A stretch of DNA of 7,463 nt from Nitrospinae bacterium CG22_combo_CG10-13_8_21_14_all_47_10 (lineage in GTDB: Bacteria > Nitrospinota > Nitrospinia > Nitrospinales > VA-1). The stretch covers positions 1 through 7,463 of the forward strand of contig PCTK01000165.1 of assembly GCA_002786505.1 (NCBI GenBank), written 5' to 3'. Of this stretch, positions 1 through 6,164 are shown piece after piece. The notes beneath the pieces were generated by a model. It did not search any database, was not told the DNA's origin, and was given only the letters and a program-made list of their open reading frames with translations. The position numbers and the translations under genes are program-made. Positions within the stretch are counted from its first letter, which is position 1, and each line of letters opens with the position of its first letter.

Positions 1-219
1 ATCCCGGAGTTTTTCCAGTCCAGAGGGAAACAATTTCCACAATATCAGGCCGGTTACCAGGCTGATCCCAAAGGTCCAGCCAAACGCCCGGATCTCGGAT
101 ATGAAACCTTCAAGGGAATCATGGTCGTAATACAGTGCAACGCCCATAGGGGGCAGAGTCAAACCGGAAAGAAGAACCAGCAGGACTCCTACGACACTGA
201 AGATAGACCTGATATTCAT
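1..219 (-). CDS. trkH: Trk potassium uptake protein TrkH, N-terminal part (cut by window edge)
   Basis: Only the first 73 codons are inside the window; the gene runs off the left edge. The protein begins MNIRSIFSVVGVLLVLLSGL, a hydrophobic first membrane helix at about residues 5-30, then a short polar loop (ALYYDHD) and a second hydrophobic stretch at about residues 46-62. This is the usual N-terminal layout of TrkH/KtrB-type potassium channel subunits, which sit in the inner membrane and import K+ under control of TrkA. The ATG at 219 overlaps the trkA stop as ATGA. No Shine-Dalgarno sequence precedes it (the upstream bases are pyrimidine-rich), so translation probably depends on reinitiation after trkA. 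The identification rests on the N-terminal pattern plus the neighbouring trkA, since the selectivity-filter segments are not visible. Confidence 0.85.
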   Translation of the reverse strand, partial: MNIRSIFSVVGVLLVLLSGLTLPPMGVALYYDHDSLEGFISEIRAFGWTFGISLVTGLILWKLFPSGLEKLRD

Positions 220-1583
220 CTGAAGGGGAGAAACGATCTTCGGCGGCCGAACAGTTTCTCGATTTTTTCGATGGCTCCGGGCAGAGCCACGATGATAACG
301 GAATCACCAACTTCCAAAGTGACATCGTCATTGGGGAGCATCATATCCCCTTTCCTGAGGAGAGCCCCGATTATCGCTCCCGCGGGGAAATTGATTTTGC
401 CGATCAACTTGTTGGCGATGAAAGAGTTTTCTTCAACTTCAATTTCCATCACCTCGGCATCTTCAATCAGCTTGAAGACCGACATAACCCGGCCTTTTCT
501 CAAATGTTTCAGGATGGCGCTGACTGTGATGAGCCGTGGATTGATGGTGATATCCATTCCAATAGAATTCAGGATGGGCAGGTATTCCGGGTCGTGGGTA
601 ATGACCAGAGCGCGTTTGGCGCCATATTTTTTTGCCAGCAGGGCCGCCAGGATATTATTTTCATCATCGTGGGACAGGGCCAGAAAAAAATCGGCATCCT
701 TCATGTTGATCTCGTTAAACAAGTCCATGTCGGTACCACTGCCATGATGGACTACTGTCCGCTTGAGCTTGTCCGCCGCTTTGTGTGCTTTTTCTCTGGA
801 GGGTTCGATCATGCACACGTCACGCATATTTTCTTCCAGAATCCTGGCCAATTGGGTAGAGGTGGATGTGGCGCCGTAAATAATTATTTTTTCTACCTGA
901 TCCAGAGTCCGGTTCAGCATGGGTAGAAGAAAAGGCAGAAATTCTTTGTCAATCAAAGTATAAAACCGGTCGCCGGACTGAAGGATGTCTTGATCTTTAG
1001 GGATAACCAGTTCACCGCCGCGGACAATGGCGACTATCAAAAACGAATCCATTTGCGTGATATTGCGGATATCCTGAATGGTCTTGCCGGAAATGGGGGC
1101 GTTTTCCGGCACGTCAAACTCTCGCAGGAGAACCCCGCCGTCGGCAAATTCCGCGACGCTGACCACGCCTGGAGTCTCAAGAATTTTCAGAATGGTTTCA
1201 ACAATGATTTGTCCGGGATTGATGGCCTGGTCTATGAATAATTCCTCAGGAGAGAAAACTCTGTCGTTGTCGGTGAACTCCATGTTGCGGAGTCTCGCAA
1301 AGCGCTTGGGAACATTGAACCGGGATGCCATGAAACACGCGAGTAAATTGATTTCATCCTTCTCGGTGACCGCGATCAGCATTTCGGAGGATTTTATCCC
1401 CGCCCTCACCAATACACTGGGCAAACAGGCGTTGCCTTCGACAGCCATAACATCCAGCGTGTCTGTGATGCGCCGGGTTCTTTCCGCGTCCTGATCCACA
1501 ATAGCGATATCATGGCCTTCCTGGGAAAGCTCCTGAGCGAGGTTGTATCCAACAATACCAGCGCCTACAATAAGTATTCTCAT
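216..1583 (-). CDS. trkA: Trk system potassium uptake protein TrkA (double RCK protein)
   Basis: This 455-residue protein matches full-length TrkA in size and has the double RCK_N/RCK_C layout. It is the cytoplasmic nucleotide-binding ring that gates TrkH. RCK_N 1 covers about residues 1-125, with the Rossmann motif GAGIVG at 7-12 and the acidic residue D30 at the end of strand 2. RCK_C 1 is at about 140-220, RCK_N 2 at about 231-350 and RCK_C 2 at about 368-450. The typical LALSHDDENNILAALLAKK segment is at 301-319. In the second Rossmann domain the glycine loop reads YGATSTST (236-243) rather than a GxGxxG motif, although E260 at the end of strand 2 is kept. This suggests altered or lost nucleotide binding in that half. 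The ATG at 1583 directly precedes the first beta strand and is preceded by AGGTGG at very short spacing. It overlaps trkH downstream. Confidence 0.96.
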   Translation of the reverse strand: MRILIVGAGIVGYNLAQELSQEGHDIAIVDQDAERTRRITDTLDVMAVEGNACLPSVLVRAGIKSSEMLIAVTEKDEINLLACFMASRFNVPKRFARLRNMEFTDNDRVFSPEELFIDQAINPGQIIVETILKILETPGVVSVAEFADGGVLLREFDVPENAPISGKTIQDIRNITQMDSFLIVAIVRGGELVIPKDQDILQSGDRFYTLIDKEFLPFLLPMLNRTLDQVEKIIIYGATSTSTQLARILEENMRDVCMIEPSREKAHKAADKLKRTVVHHGSGTDMDLFNEINMKDADFFLALSHDDENNILAALLAKKYGAKRALVITHDPEYLPILNSIGMDITINPRLITVSAILKHLRKGRVMSVFKLIEDAEVMEIEVEENSFIANKLIGKINFPAGAIIGALLRKGDMMLPNDDVTLEVGDSVIIVALPGAIEKIEKLFGRRRSFLPFR

Positions 1584-1620
1584 ACCACCTGATAAGTAAA
1601 GATAGCTATTCTCAGCTTTT

Positions 1621-1649
1621 ATAATAATGGTATTCCACGAGTTTGGCTA
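1621..1649 (-). promoter_or_regulatory. Candidate sigma70 promoter for trkA-trkH
   Basis: On the minus strand the 86-nt hflC-trkA gap holds TAGCCA (1649-1644, 4/6 to the -35 consensus), a 17-nt spacer and TATTAT (1626-1621, 5/6 to the -10 consensus). Transcription would start near 1614, giving a leader of about 30 nt. This would let trkAH be expressed apart from hflKC. It is a pattern match only. Confidence 0.35.
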
Positions 1650-1669
1650 CTCCGGTCATGGAAAAAGGG

Positions 1670-2521
1670 TTATTTGGATTTGTTCAGGAATTCCAGGAAA
1701 TCAGAATTCTCAGACATAAGGAGAGTGGTGTCTGTTTTTAAAGAGTTTTTATAGGCTTCCATGGAACGCATGAAAGAATAAAATCCGGGGTCTTTACTAT
1801 AAGCATCCGCATAAACTTTTGTTGCTATTGCGTCTCCTTCACCTCGAACCGACTGTTCCTGCTTGTAGGCTTCGGCGATCAGAATGGTTTTTTCCTTGTC
1901 TGTTTCAGCGCGAATTTTGGTGGCTTCTTCTTTTCCTTCAGACCGATACTCCATGGCAATGCGCTGACGTTCTGTGCGCATCCGGTTAAAAATGGAATTG
2001 GCGATCTCAGGCGGCAGGTCGGTACGCTTTATGCGGACCTCGACAACCTCAATACCATATTCGGCGGCCTTGATATTGGCTTCTTTGGTGACCTTTGCCA
2101 TGATGGTGTCCCGGGTTTCCGTGACGATATCGTGCAAACTATGGGTACCAATTTCAACCCGCAACTCGGAGTAAATAATATCATCCAGACGAGCCCGTGC
2201 TCCCTGTTCCCCTCGTACGGTTTCCAGAAATTTCAAAGGATCAACGATGCGGAACATAGTGAAATTATCAATCAACAGGTTTTTCTTGTCGCGGGTGATA
2301 ACTTCGGCAGGGTTGGAGTCGTTATCCAGCAATTGTCTGGAGAAAAAACGAACCTGCTGAAAAAAAGGAATCTTGAAATAAAGCCCAGGTTCCGTGATGA
2401 TCTCTTTGGGTTTCTGCAACTCCAGCACCACCGCGCTCTGGGTCATGTGGACCGTGAACATGGAGGACGATAAGATAACGATGGCGAGAACGCCGCCTAT
2501 AATAAAAGAGTTTCGTTTCAT
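1670..2521 (-). CDS. hflC: HflC, SPFH-domain membrane protein that modulates FtsH
   Basis: This 283-residue protein has the size and layout of HflC. An N-terminal signal-anchor helix (about residues 5-24) is followed by an SPFH/band 7 domain (about 25-190) and a charged, probably coiled-coil region. The family signature is clear: RMRTERQRIAMEYRSEGKEE at 180-199, then IRAETDKEKTILIAEA, GEGDA at 227-231 and the PGFYSFMRSMEAY segment at 245-257. HflC assembles with HflK into a large periplasm-facing cage that surrounds FtsH and restrains its degradation of membrane proteins. The start lies 5 nt after the hflK stop. The best ribosome site, GGGAGG, lies inside the last hflK codons, about 15 nt upstream of the ATG. 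That spacing is long, so translational coupling to hflK is likely. Confidence 0.95.
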   Translation of the reverse strand: MKRNSFIIGGVLAIVILSSSMFTVHMTQSAVVLELQKPKEIITEPGLYFKIPFFQQVRFFSRQLLDNDSNPAEVITRDKKNLLIDNFTMFRIVDPLKFLETVRGEQGARARLDDIIYSELRVEIGTHSLHDIVTETRDTIMAKVTKEANIKAAEYGIEVVEVRIKRTDLPPEIANSIFNRMRTERQRIAMEYRSEGKEEATKIRAETDKEKTILIAEAYKQEQSVRGEGDAIATKVYADAYSKDPGFYSFMRSMEAYKNSLKTDTTLLMSENSDFLEFLNKSK

Positions 2522-2526
2522 AATTG

Positions 2527-3573
2527 TTATTTATTGCCTCCCATCAGGTTCCCGTTCAGAGGCAGGAGCGGTAAAACACCGCTACTTTTTTTGTCTCCCA
2601 TAATAAACTTTTTGATAGTAGGCAGAACATTTTCCATGGTTTCAAGATAAAGCCTTTTGCGGGTGATATCTGGCGCTTTCTTGTACTCTTCATATTGTTG
2701 CAGGAAACGCTTGGCATCACCCTCTGCCGTTTTGATAACTCTTTCCCGGTACCCTTCTGCCTCGCGGACAATTTTTGCGGCTTGTCCACGTGCTTCAGGG
2801 ATGACTGCGTTGCGGTAACCCTGGGCTTCATTGATCATCCGTTCTTTATCTTCCCGGGCGCTTACAACATCCTTGAACGCGGCTTCGACCTGCTCGGGGG
2901 GATGCACATCCTGAAGCTGGATGGTCACAACCTGCAAGCCAGAATCATATTTATCGAGCAACGCTTGAATCTGGACCTTTGCATTAACCTGAATTTCGGC
3001 CTTGCCGGTGGTCAGCGCCTCATCAATCTTTCTGCTACCTGTTATTCCGCGGATGACCGTTTCAGCGGCATTGCGGATCAGCTTATGCGGTTGCCGCACA
3101 TTGAACAAGTATTTCACTGAATCCATGATCCGGTACTGAACGACGAGATTTATATCGATAATATTCTGGTCGCCAGTCAGCATTAGCGATTCGGCTGGAA
3201 CCCTTTGCAGGGGCCGTCCTTCCGAAGCTCTGAACCCGATTTCCGCTCTTTGCACCTGGCGAATTTTGGGTGTCTCGGCATGCTCAATGGGAGAGGGAAA
3301 CTTGAAGTGCAATCCCGGTGAAGTGGTGCGGTAAAACTTCCCAAATCGGGTGACCACGCCTTCTTCATCCGGTTCGACAAAATAAAAGGTTCCTGGCACA
3401 ATCCATACTACCAGCAGGAGCAGGATAATTCCCAGCACCATGGATGGTTTGAATTGTGGAACCTTAAATTGCGGAATGTCGAAAGGCGGTTTTTGTGAAC
3501 CTCCACCTTGCCCCCCGCCACCTTTAAATCTGTCTTCAGGGCCTTTCGGCTCGTGTAAATCGTCCCAGGGCAT
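2527..3573 (-). CDS. hflK: HflK, SPFH-domain membrane protein that modulates FtsH
   Basis: This 348-residue protein starts with a Gly-rich cytoplasmic tail (GGGGQGGG at about 18-25) and a small repeat FDIPQFKVPQFKP (31-43). One membrane helix follows at about 44-62, then the SPFH/band 7 domain at about 63-250. The HflK signature DVHPPEQVEAAFKDVVSARE is at 222-241, followed by a helical region with EAQGYRNAVIPEARGQA and a short hydrophobic C-terminus. HflK pairs with HflC to form the membrane complex that regulates FtsH. The start is the ATG at 3573, which gives the usual MPWDD-type HflK beginning. No strong Shine-Dalgarno sequence is visible before it. It is the first gene of the minus-strand cluster hflK-hflC-trkA-trkH, with a good promoter just upstream. 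Confidence 0.96.
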   Translation of the reverse strand: MPWDDLHEPKGPEDRFKGGGGQGGGSQKPPFDIPQFKVPQFKPSMVLGIILLLLVVWIVPGTFYFVEPDEEGVVTRFGKFYRTTSPGLHFKFPSPIEHAETPKIRQVQRAEIGFRASEGRPLQRVPAESLMLTGDQNIIDINLVVQYRIMDSVKYLFNVRQPHKLIRNAAETVIRGITGSRKIDEALTTGKAEIQVNAKVQIQALLDKYDSGLQVVTIQLQDVHPPEQVEAAFKDVVSAREDKERMINEAQGYRNAVIPEARGQAAKIVREAEGYRERVIKTAEGDAKRFLQQYEEYKKAPDITRKRLYLETMENVLPTIKKFIMGDKKSSGVLPLLPLNGNLMGGNK

Positions 3574-3610
3574 GCTTTATACCAAAAATTTATTGTTTAA
3601 TAATTTGGTT

Positions 3611-3639
3611 ACGCTATCAGACTGCTCAGGCCTTGTCAA
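3611..3639 (-). promoter_or_regulatory. Candidate sigma70 promoter for hflK
   Basis: On the minus strand a perfect -35 TTGACA (3639-3634) is followed by a 17-nt spacer and TAGCGT (3616-3611). The -10 box matches only 3/6 but is preceded by TG in the extended -10 position (TGATAGCGT). Transcription would start near 3604, about 30 nt before the hflK ATG. The -35 box and spacing are strong and the -10 box is weak. Confidence 0.5.
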
Positions 3640-3706
3640 TCACAAGCCGGAGAGCCAGTACCCTGAAATAACTTTTGCCGGCGAGCAAGGAGTTGTGTCG
3701 GCTTGA

Positions 3707-3741
3707 CGGGCCATTGCCCGGTTTCCTCCCACGGGAGTGGG
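3707..3741 (-). terminator. Two short hairpins just after the radical SAM gene; weak terminator candidate
   Basis: Directly downstream of the radical SAM stop codon are two short inverted repeats: CCCAC/GTGGG (3728-3732 with 3737-3741, or the overlapping CTCCC/GGGAG) and CGGGC/GCCCG (3707-3711 with 3716-3720). Neither is followed by a T-run on the minus strand, so this is not a classic intrinsic terminator. It may still end or stabilise the message before the hflK promoter. Confidence 0.3.
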
Positions 3742-4806
3742 TCAGGAGAAGTTATAGGCAAAACATCCGCTGGAACAACGCACCATATAATGGGGACAGC
3801 TTTTGCAGGGTTCGTTTGGCGATTTTTCAAATACATGGCCGAGAAACCTGGTATGCATTTTGGTGGTTGAAAGTTCGTTGATCTGTTGGAAATCCTGGAT
3901 ATTTCCAAGTTTCTTATTGTGGAACGGAAAACAGTTGAAGCAATCGCCTTTGGGGTCGATGTCCATGGGACTGCCATCCGCACATCCAAAATAAAAGTCC
4001 CGGTCTTTCCATTCCGTGATATTGGGGACGGACTGGCTACCATGGTAGAAGAACCGCTCGACGAGTGGGTATTCGTCCTCTGTAATTTCGTCCAAAAGGC
4101 AGGGCGGGAATGAACAGTCAAAACGAAAACACATTTGCGGAAACTCTTTAGCCATATCCAGCATCATCCTTCCCATTTTTGGGTAATCTTTTATGGGTAA
4201 TGCATGGTTGCTTTGCTCTCCAACTATAGGGAAAGCCGGGCTGACGCGAATTTTATATTTTTGTTCCGGCGGCAACCCCAGGTTCTGATATATTTCATCG
4301 ATTTCCCAGCACTGAGTCGATAAATCCTGATCAATGGAATACAGATTAAGGCTGAACATAAGGCCAAATCCGTTTTTGCTGAGAACGGCCTCCGCAACTT
4401 CCCGACAACGGACATGATTTTTTTCAGAGATATTCTCCCTGGTCTGCCAGTTAAGAAGGATGGAGAATTGAATCTGACGTTCGATACTTCCTCCCCGGCC
4501 GACGGTATGCAAAAGAAGATCGAGGACTTTGTCCGGCATCAAGCCATTGGTGAAAACGCCTAAAAAGGTAAAGGGTTGCATGCTTTCCAGGGTTTGAGAC
4601 AGAATATCGTTGAAGTGAGGATGCAGGGTGGGTTCGCCCCCCATGAAATTGATGAGAGAGGTGTTTTTTACCCTGGGTAAAAGTTGGTTCAGAAAAAAGC
4701 CATAATCCATAGATTTGTCAGGAGTTTTGACATTTTCTTCCATGTACTCATCGGCAAAACAGTAATTGCACTTTAAATTACAATAGCTATTTAGAATAAT
4801 GTTCAA
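3742..4806 (-). CDS. Radical SAM enzyme with C-terminal SPASM-like domain
   Basis: This is a 354-residue protein from the preferred TTG start at 4806. The radical SAM cluster motif CNLKCNYC is at residues 9-16 (CX3CX2C, binding the 4Fe-4S cluster that cleaves S-adenosylmethionine). The MGGEP motif is at 55-59. A SPASM-type auxiliary cluster region follows: C275-X11-G287-X4-C292, then C334-X2-C337-X6-C344-X3-C348, close to the family pattern CX9-15GX4C and CX2CX5CX3C. The final SPASM cysteine is absent because the protein ends six residues after C348. Extra cysteines occur at 226, 231, 236 and 289. SPASM enzymes often modify peptides or proteins, but the substrate here is unknown and no obvious precursor peptide adjoins it. 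A longer reading from a TTG at 4842 adds 12 residues but has a poorer ribosome site. The gene is divergent from the unrecognised gene at 5140. Confidence 0.9.
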   Translation of the reverse strand: MNIILNSYCNLKCNYCFADEYMEENVKTPDKSMDYGFFLNQLLPRVKNTSLINFMGGEPTLHPHFNDILSQTLESMQPFTFLGVFTNGLMPDKVLDLLLHTVGRGGSIERQIQFSILLNWQTRENISEKNHVRCREVAEAVLSKNGFGLMFSLNLYSIDQDLSTQCWEIDEIYQNLGLPPEQKYKIRVSPAFPIVGEQSNHALPIKDYPKMGRMMLDMAKEFPQMCFRFDCSFPPCLLDEITEDEYPLVERFFYHGSQSVPNITEWKDRDFYFGCADGSPMDIDPKGDCFNCFPFHNKKLGNIQDFQQINELSTTKMHTRFLGHVFEKSPNEPCKSCPHYMVRCSSGCFAYNFS

Positions 4807-4812
4807 GGGTTG

Positions 4813-4817
4813 CCTCC
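4813..4817 (-). promoter_or_regulatory. Ribosome binding site that sets the radical SAM start
   Basis: On the minus strand GGAGG (4817-4813) is followed by a 6-nt spacer CAACCC and TTG (4806-4804). This is ideal spacing and places the initiator just before NIILNSYCNLKC, close to the first cluster cysteine as in many small radical SAM enzymes. The alternative TTG at 4842 is preceded only by GCGGGG touching the codon. Confidence 0.7.
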
Positions 4818-4850
4818 ATAACTTTCGGTGGGAGCAATACAACCCCGCAA

Positions 4851-4869
4851 GTTTAAACCGATTTAAACC
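4851..4869. repeat. Tandem TTTAAACC repeat with 10-bp phase
   Basis: TTTAAACC occurs at 4852-4859 and again at 4862-4869, exactly 10 bp apart. The first copy is part of the perfect palindrome GTTTAAAC (4851-4858). It lies about 45 bp upstream of the preferred radical SAM start, where an operator or promoter element would sit. Its function is inferred from position only. Confidence 0.4.
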
Positions 4870-4880
4870 TGACTATTGCC

Positions 4881-4905
4881 GCTAGTGCCTTGCAATGGGT
4901 CTAGC
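4881..4905. promoter_or_regulatory. Imperfect palindrome in the divergent intergenic region
   Basis: GCTAG (4881-4885) and CTAGC (4901-4905) form inverted arms around a partly symmetric 15-bp centre containing TTGCAA; 8 of 12 base pairs are symmetric. It could be a regulator binding site for either divergent gene, or chance in AT-rich DNA. Confidence 0.25.
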
Positions 4906-4970
4906 CTGTTCACTTAAGGTCGTCTTAAAAAAGATAGAAATTCCTTAAACGTGTAGGATGTACAGATTAT

Positions 4971-5007
4971 GTCAGAAATTTCCTATCAAAAGTCAGAAAA
5001 TACCTAT
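4971..5007. promoter_or_regulatory. 16-bp direct repeat, two copies 21 bp apart
   Basis: GTCAGAAATTTCCTAT (4971-4986) and GTCAGAAAATACCTAT (4992-5007) agree at 14 of 16 positions, with starts 21 bp apart, about two turns of B-DNA. They lie 70-110 bp upstream of the -35 box of the plus-strand gene and between the two divergent genes. A third copy of the core GTCAGAA lies at 5101-5107, overlapping the candidate -10 region. The arrangement suggests tandem sites for one regulator bound to the same DNA face. Confidence 0.5.
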
Positions 5008-5079
5008 ATTTTGTGAGAATCAAATAGGGGCTGGCCCGGTCTCTTAAAGGATTACAAAAAGAAGTGGGCTTAAATTATC

Positions 5080-5108
5080 TTGAAATCAATCTGTTAAAGC
5101 GTCAGAAT
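5080..5108 (+). promoter_or_regulatory. Candidate sigma70 promoter for the gene at 5140
   Basis: TTGAAA (5080-5085, 5/6 to the -35 consensus), a 17-nt spacer and CAGAAT (5103-5108, 4/6 to the -10 consensus). The predicted start near 5115 gives a leader of about 25 nt. A GTCAGAA core like that of the upstream direct repeat overlaps the -10 box. Confidence 0.45.
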
Positions 5109-5139
5109 AGGATTTTCCCAACCCATTTAAGAGAGAGAA

Positions 5140-6030
5140 ATGTTAGCGTTCGCCAAAGATATCACCCAGAACAAGCCTGAAACTTCCAACGAGTCTGAGA
5201 ACGATGAGTTGAAGCAGTATATGGAATACCAGCGAAAACTGAACCACGAACGGCTGGTTCATCATGCGCTGGATTACGCCAAGAACCATTTGCAACTCAA
5301 TATTCAAAAAGCGGATGGAAATCAGGAGAAGTTGAACGATTATCTTCGAGGAGCCTTCCCCATTTTTCACCGGTTTGGCGATGGGGAAAAGATCATGCTC
5401 CTGTTGAGGAAACTGGCTAACGGCCATAACACTGCCAATAATTGGTATCGTATGAATGCTTATTATCACACACTGGTTTATGAAAGCATGAGGCGATTTG
5501 TGAAAATTTATAATCAACTGATTTTGGATTCTCCCGACAAGGCAAAAGAATATGGTGTTTCCGAGGGTGTCCAGGTTGATTTTGATGATTGGGTTTATTT
5601 ATACTTTCCTGACCTGGATTTTCATATTGGTCATGACCTTGGCTATACGCATTATCCATTTGCCAAGCGAAATAAAGCCATTGAAGATGAGATTGAAAAA
5701 AGTGTGCAGGCGGGCAGTTCGCGGGAAGAGGCGTTGAAGTCCATTAAAGCTGATTATGAAATAGATGATTCCACCATCAAAGTTCTATTGGGAAAACCCA
5801 TTAGTAATGAAGATATGGAACTTTTTTATACTTCGGTGGAAAACCCTATTTATTCAGCCTTGACGGAGGTCGAAGACGGAAGATGGGGAGCTATGGATGG
5901 AGAATCCCTTTTAGACCATTCTTATCATATGGGCGCGCATTTGAAAGTTTGGGAGTGGAGAAAAAGAGAGGAAATAGAGGCAGAAACCGAGTCGGTTATG
6001 CAAGAACTCCGCAAAACTTCCTCCAATTAG
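5140..6030 (+). CDS. Uncharacterised 296-residue His-rich, cysteine-free protein
   Basis: I do not recognise a family for this protein. It has no signal peptide or membrane helix, so it is probably cytoplasmic, and it contains no cysteine. The first 50 residues are charged and helical (for example KQYMEYQRKLNHERLVHHAL). Residues about 84-130 look like a pair of helices rich in aromatic residues (NNWYRMNAYYHTLVYESMRR). Two histidine clusters stand out: H162, H165 and H171 in DLDFHIGHDLGYTHYPF, and H260, H263 and H267 in LDHSYHMGAHLKVWEW. Acidic residues D149, D150, D158, D160 and D166 lie near the first cluster. Such His/Asp spacing could bind a metal, but this is inference. The C-terminus is an acidic, Lys/Arg-rich helix. 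The start at 5140 follows a GAGAGAG purine tract and a plausible promoter. The gene is divergent from the radical SAM gene and ends before a strong terminator. Confidence 0.88.
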   Translation: MLAFAKDITQNKPETSNESENDELKQYMEYQRKLNHERLVHHALDYAKNHLQLNIQKADGNQEKLNDYLRGAFPIFHRFGDGEKIMLLLRKLANGHNTANNWYRMNAYYHTLVYESMRRFVKIYNQLILDSPDKAKEYGVSEGVQVDFDDWVYLYFPDLDFHIGHDLGYTHYPFAKRNKAIEDEIEKSVQAGSSREEALKSIKADYEIDDSTIKVLLGKPISNEDMELFYTSVENPIYSALTEVEDGRWGAMDGESLLDHSYHMGAHLKVWEWRKREEIEAETESVMQELRKTSSN

Positions 6031-6099
6031 ACAGCCCTGATTGATTTCTAAAGGACTATTAATTTGAATTTTATAGGGAATGAAAAATGATTGGACCCG

Positions 6100-6129
6100 G
6101 CCGCGCTCATAAAGCGCGGTCTTTTTTTT
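6100..6129 (+). terminator. Intrinsic terminator
   Basis: A perfect 7-bp GC-rich stem, CCGCGCT (6101-6107) with AGCGCGG (6113-6119), and the 5-nt loop CATAA are followed by TC and eight T residues (6122-6129). A G-T pair (6100/6120) can extend the stem. It is 70 bp after the stop of the 296-residue gene and is oriented to end that transcript. It is also only 35 nt before the next start codon. Confidence 0.9.
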
Positions 6130-6164
6130 ACCCGGTTTCTTCTTTAAAAAAAAATGGAGGAGTT

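Noticed and set aside
121..747. Plus-strand open frames opposite trkA (also at 504-926 and 1078-1494)
   Set aside because: They are complementary-strand shadows of trkA, which has full family motifs, correct length and a clear start.
5032..5047. Sigma54-like -24 element TGGCCCG
   Set aside because: The -24 part matches well, but the required GC at the -12 position is TA here, so it is not a credible sigma54 promoter.
6087..6164. Upstream in-frame ATG that extends the repeat protein by 26 residues
   Set aside because: The extension translates the terminator hairpin and T-run. The ATG at 6165 has a strong GGAGG site and starts a proper signal peptide.
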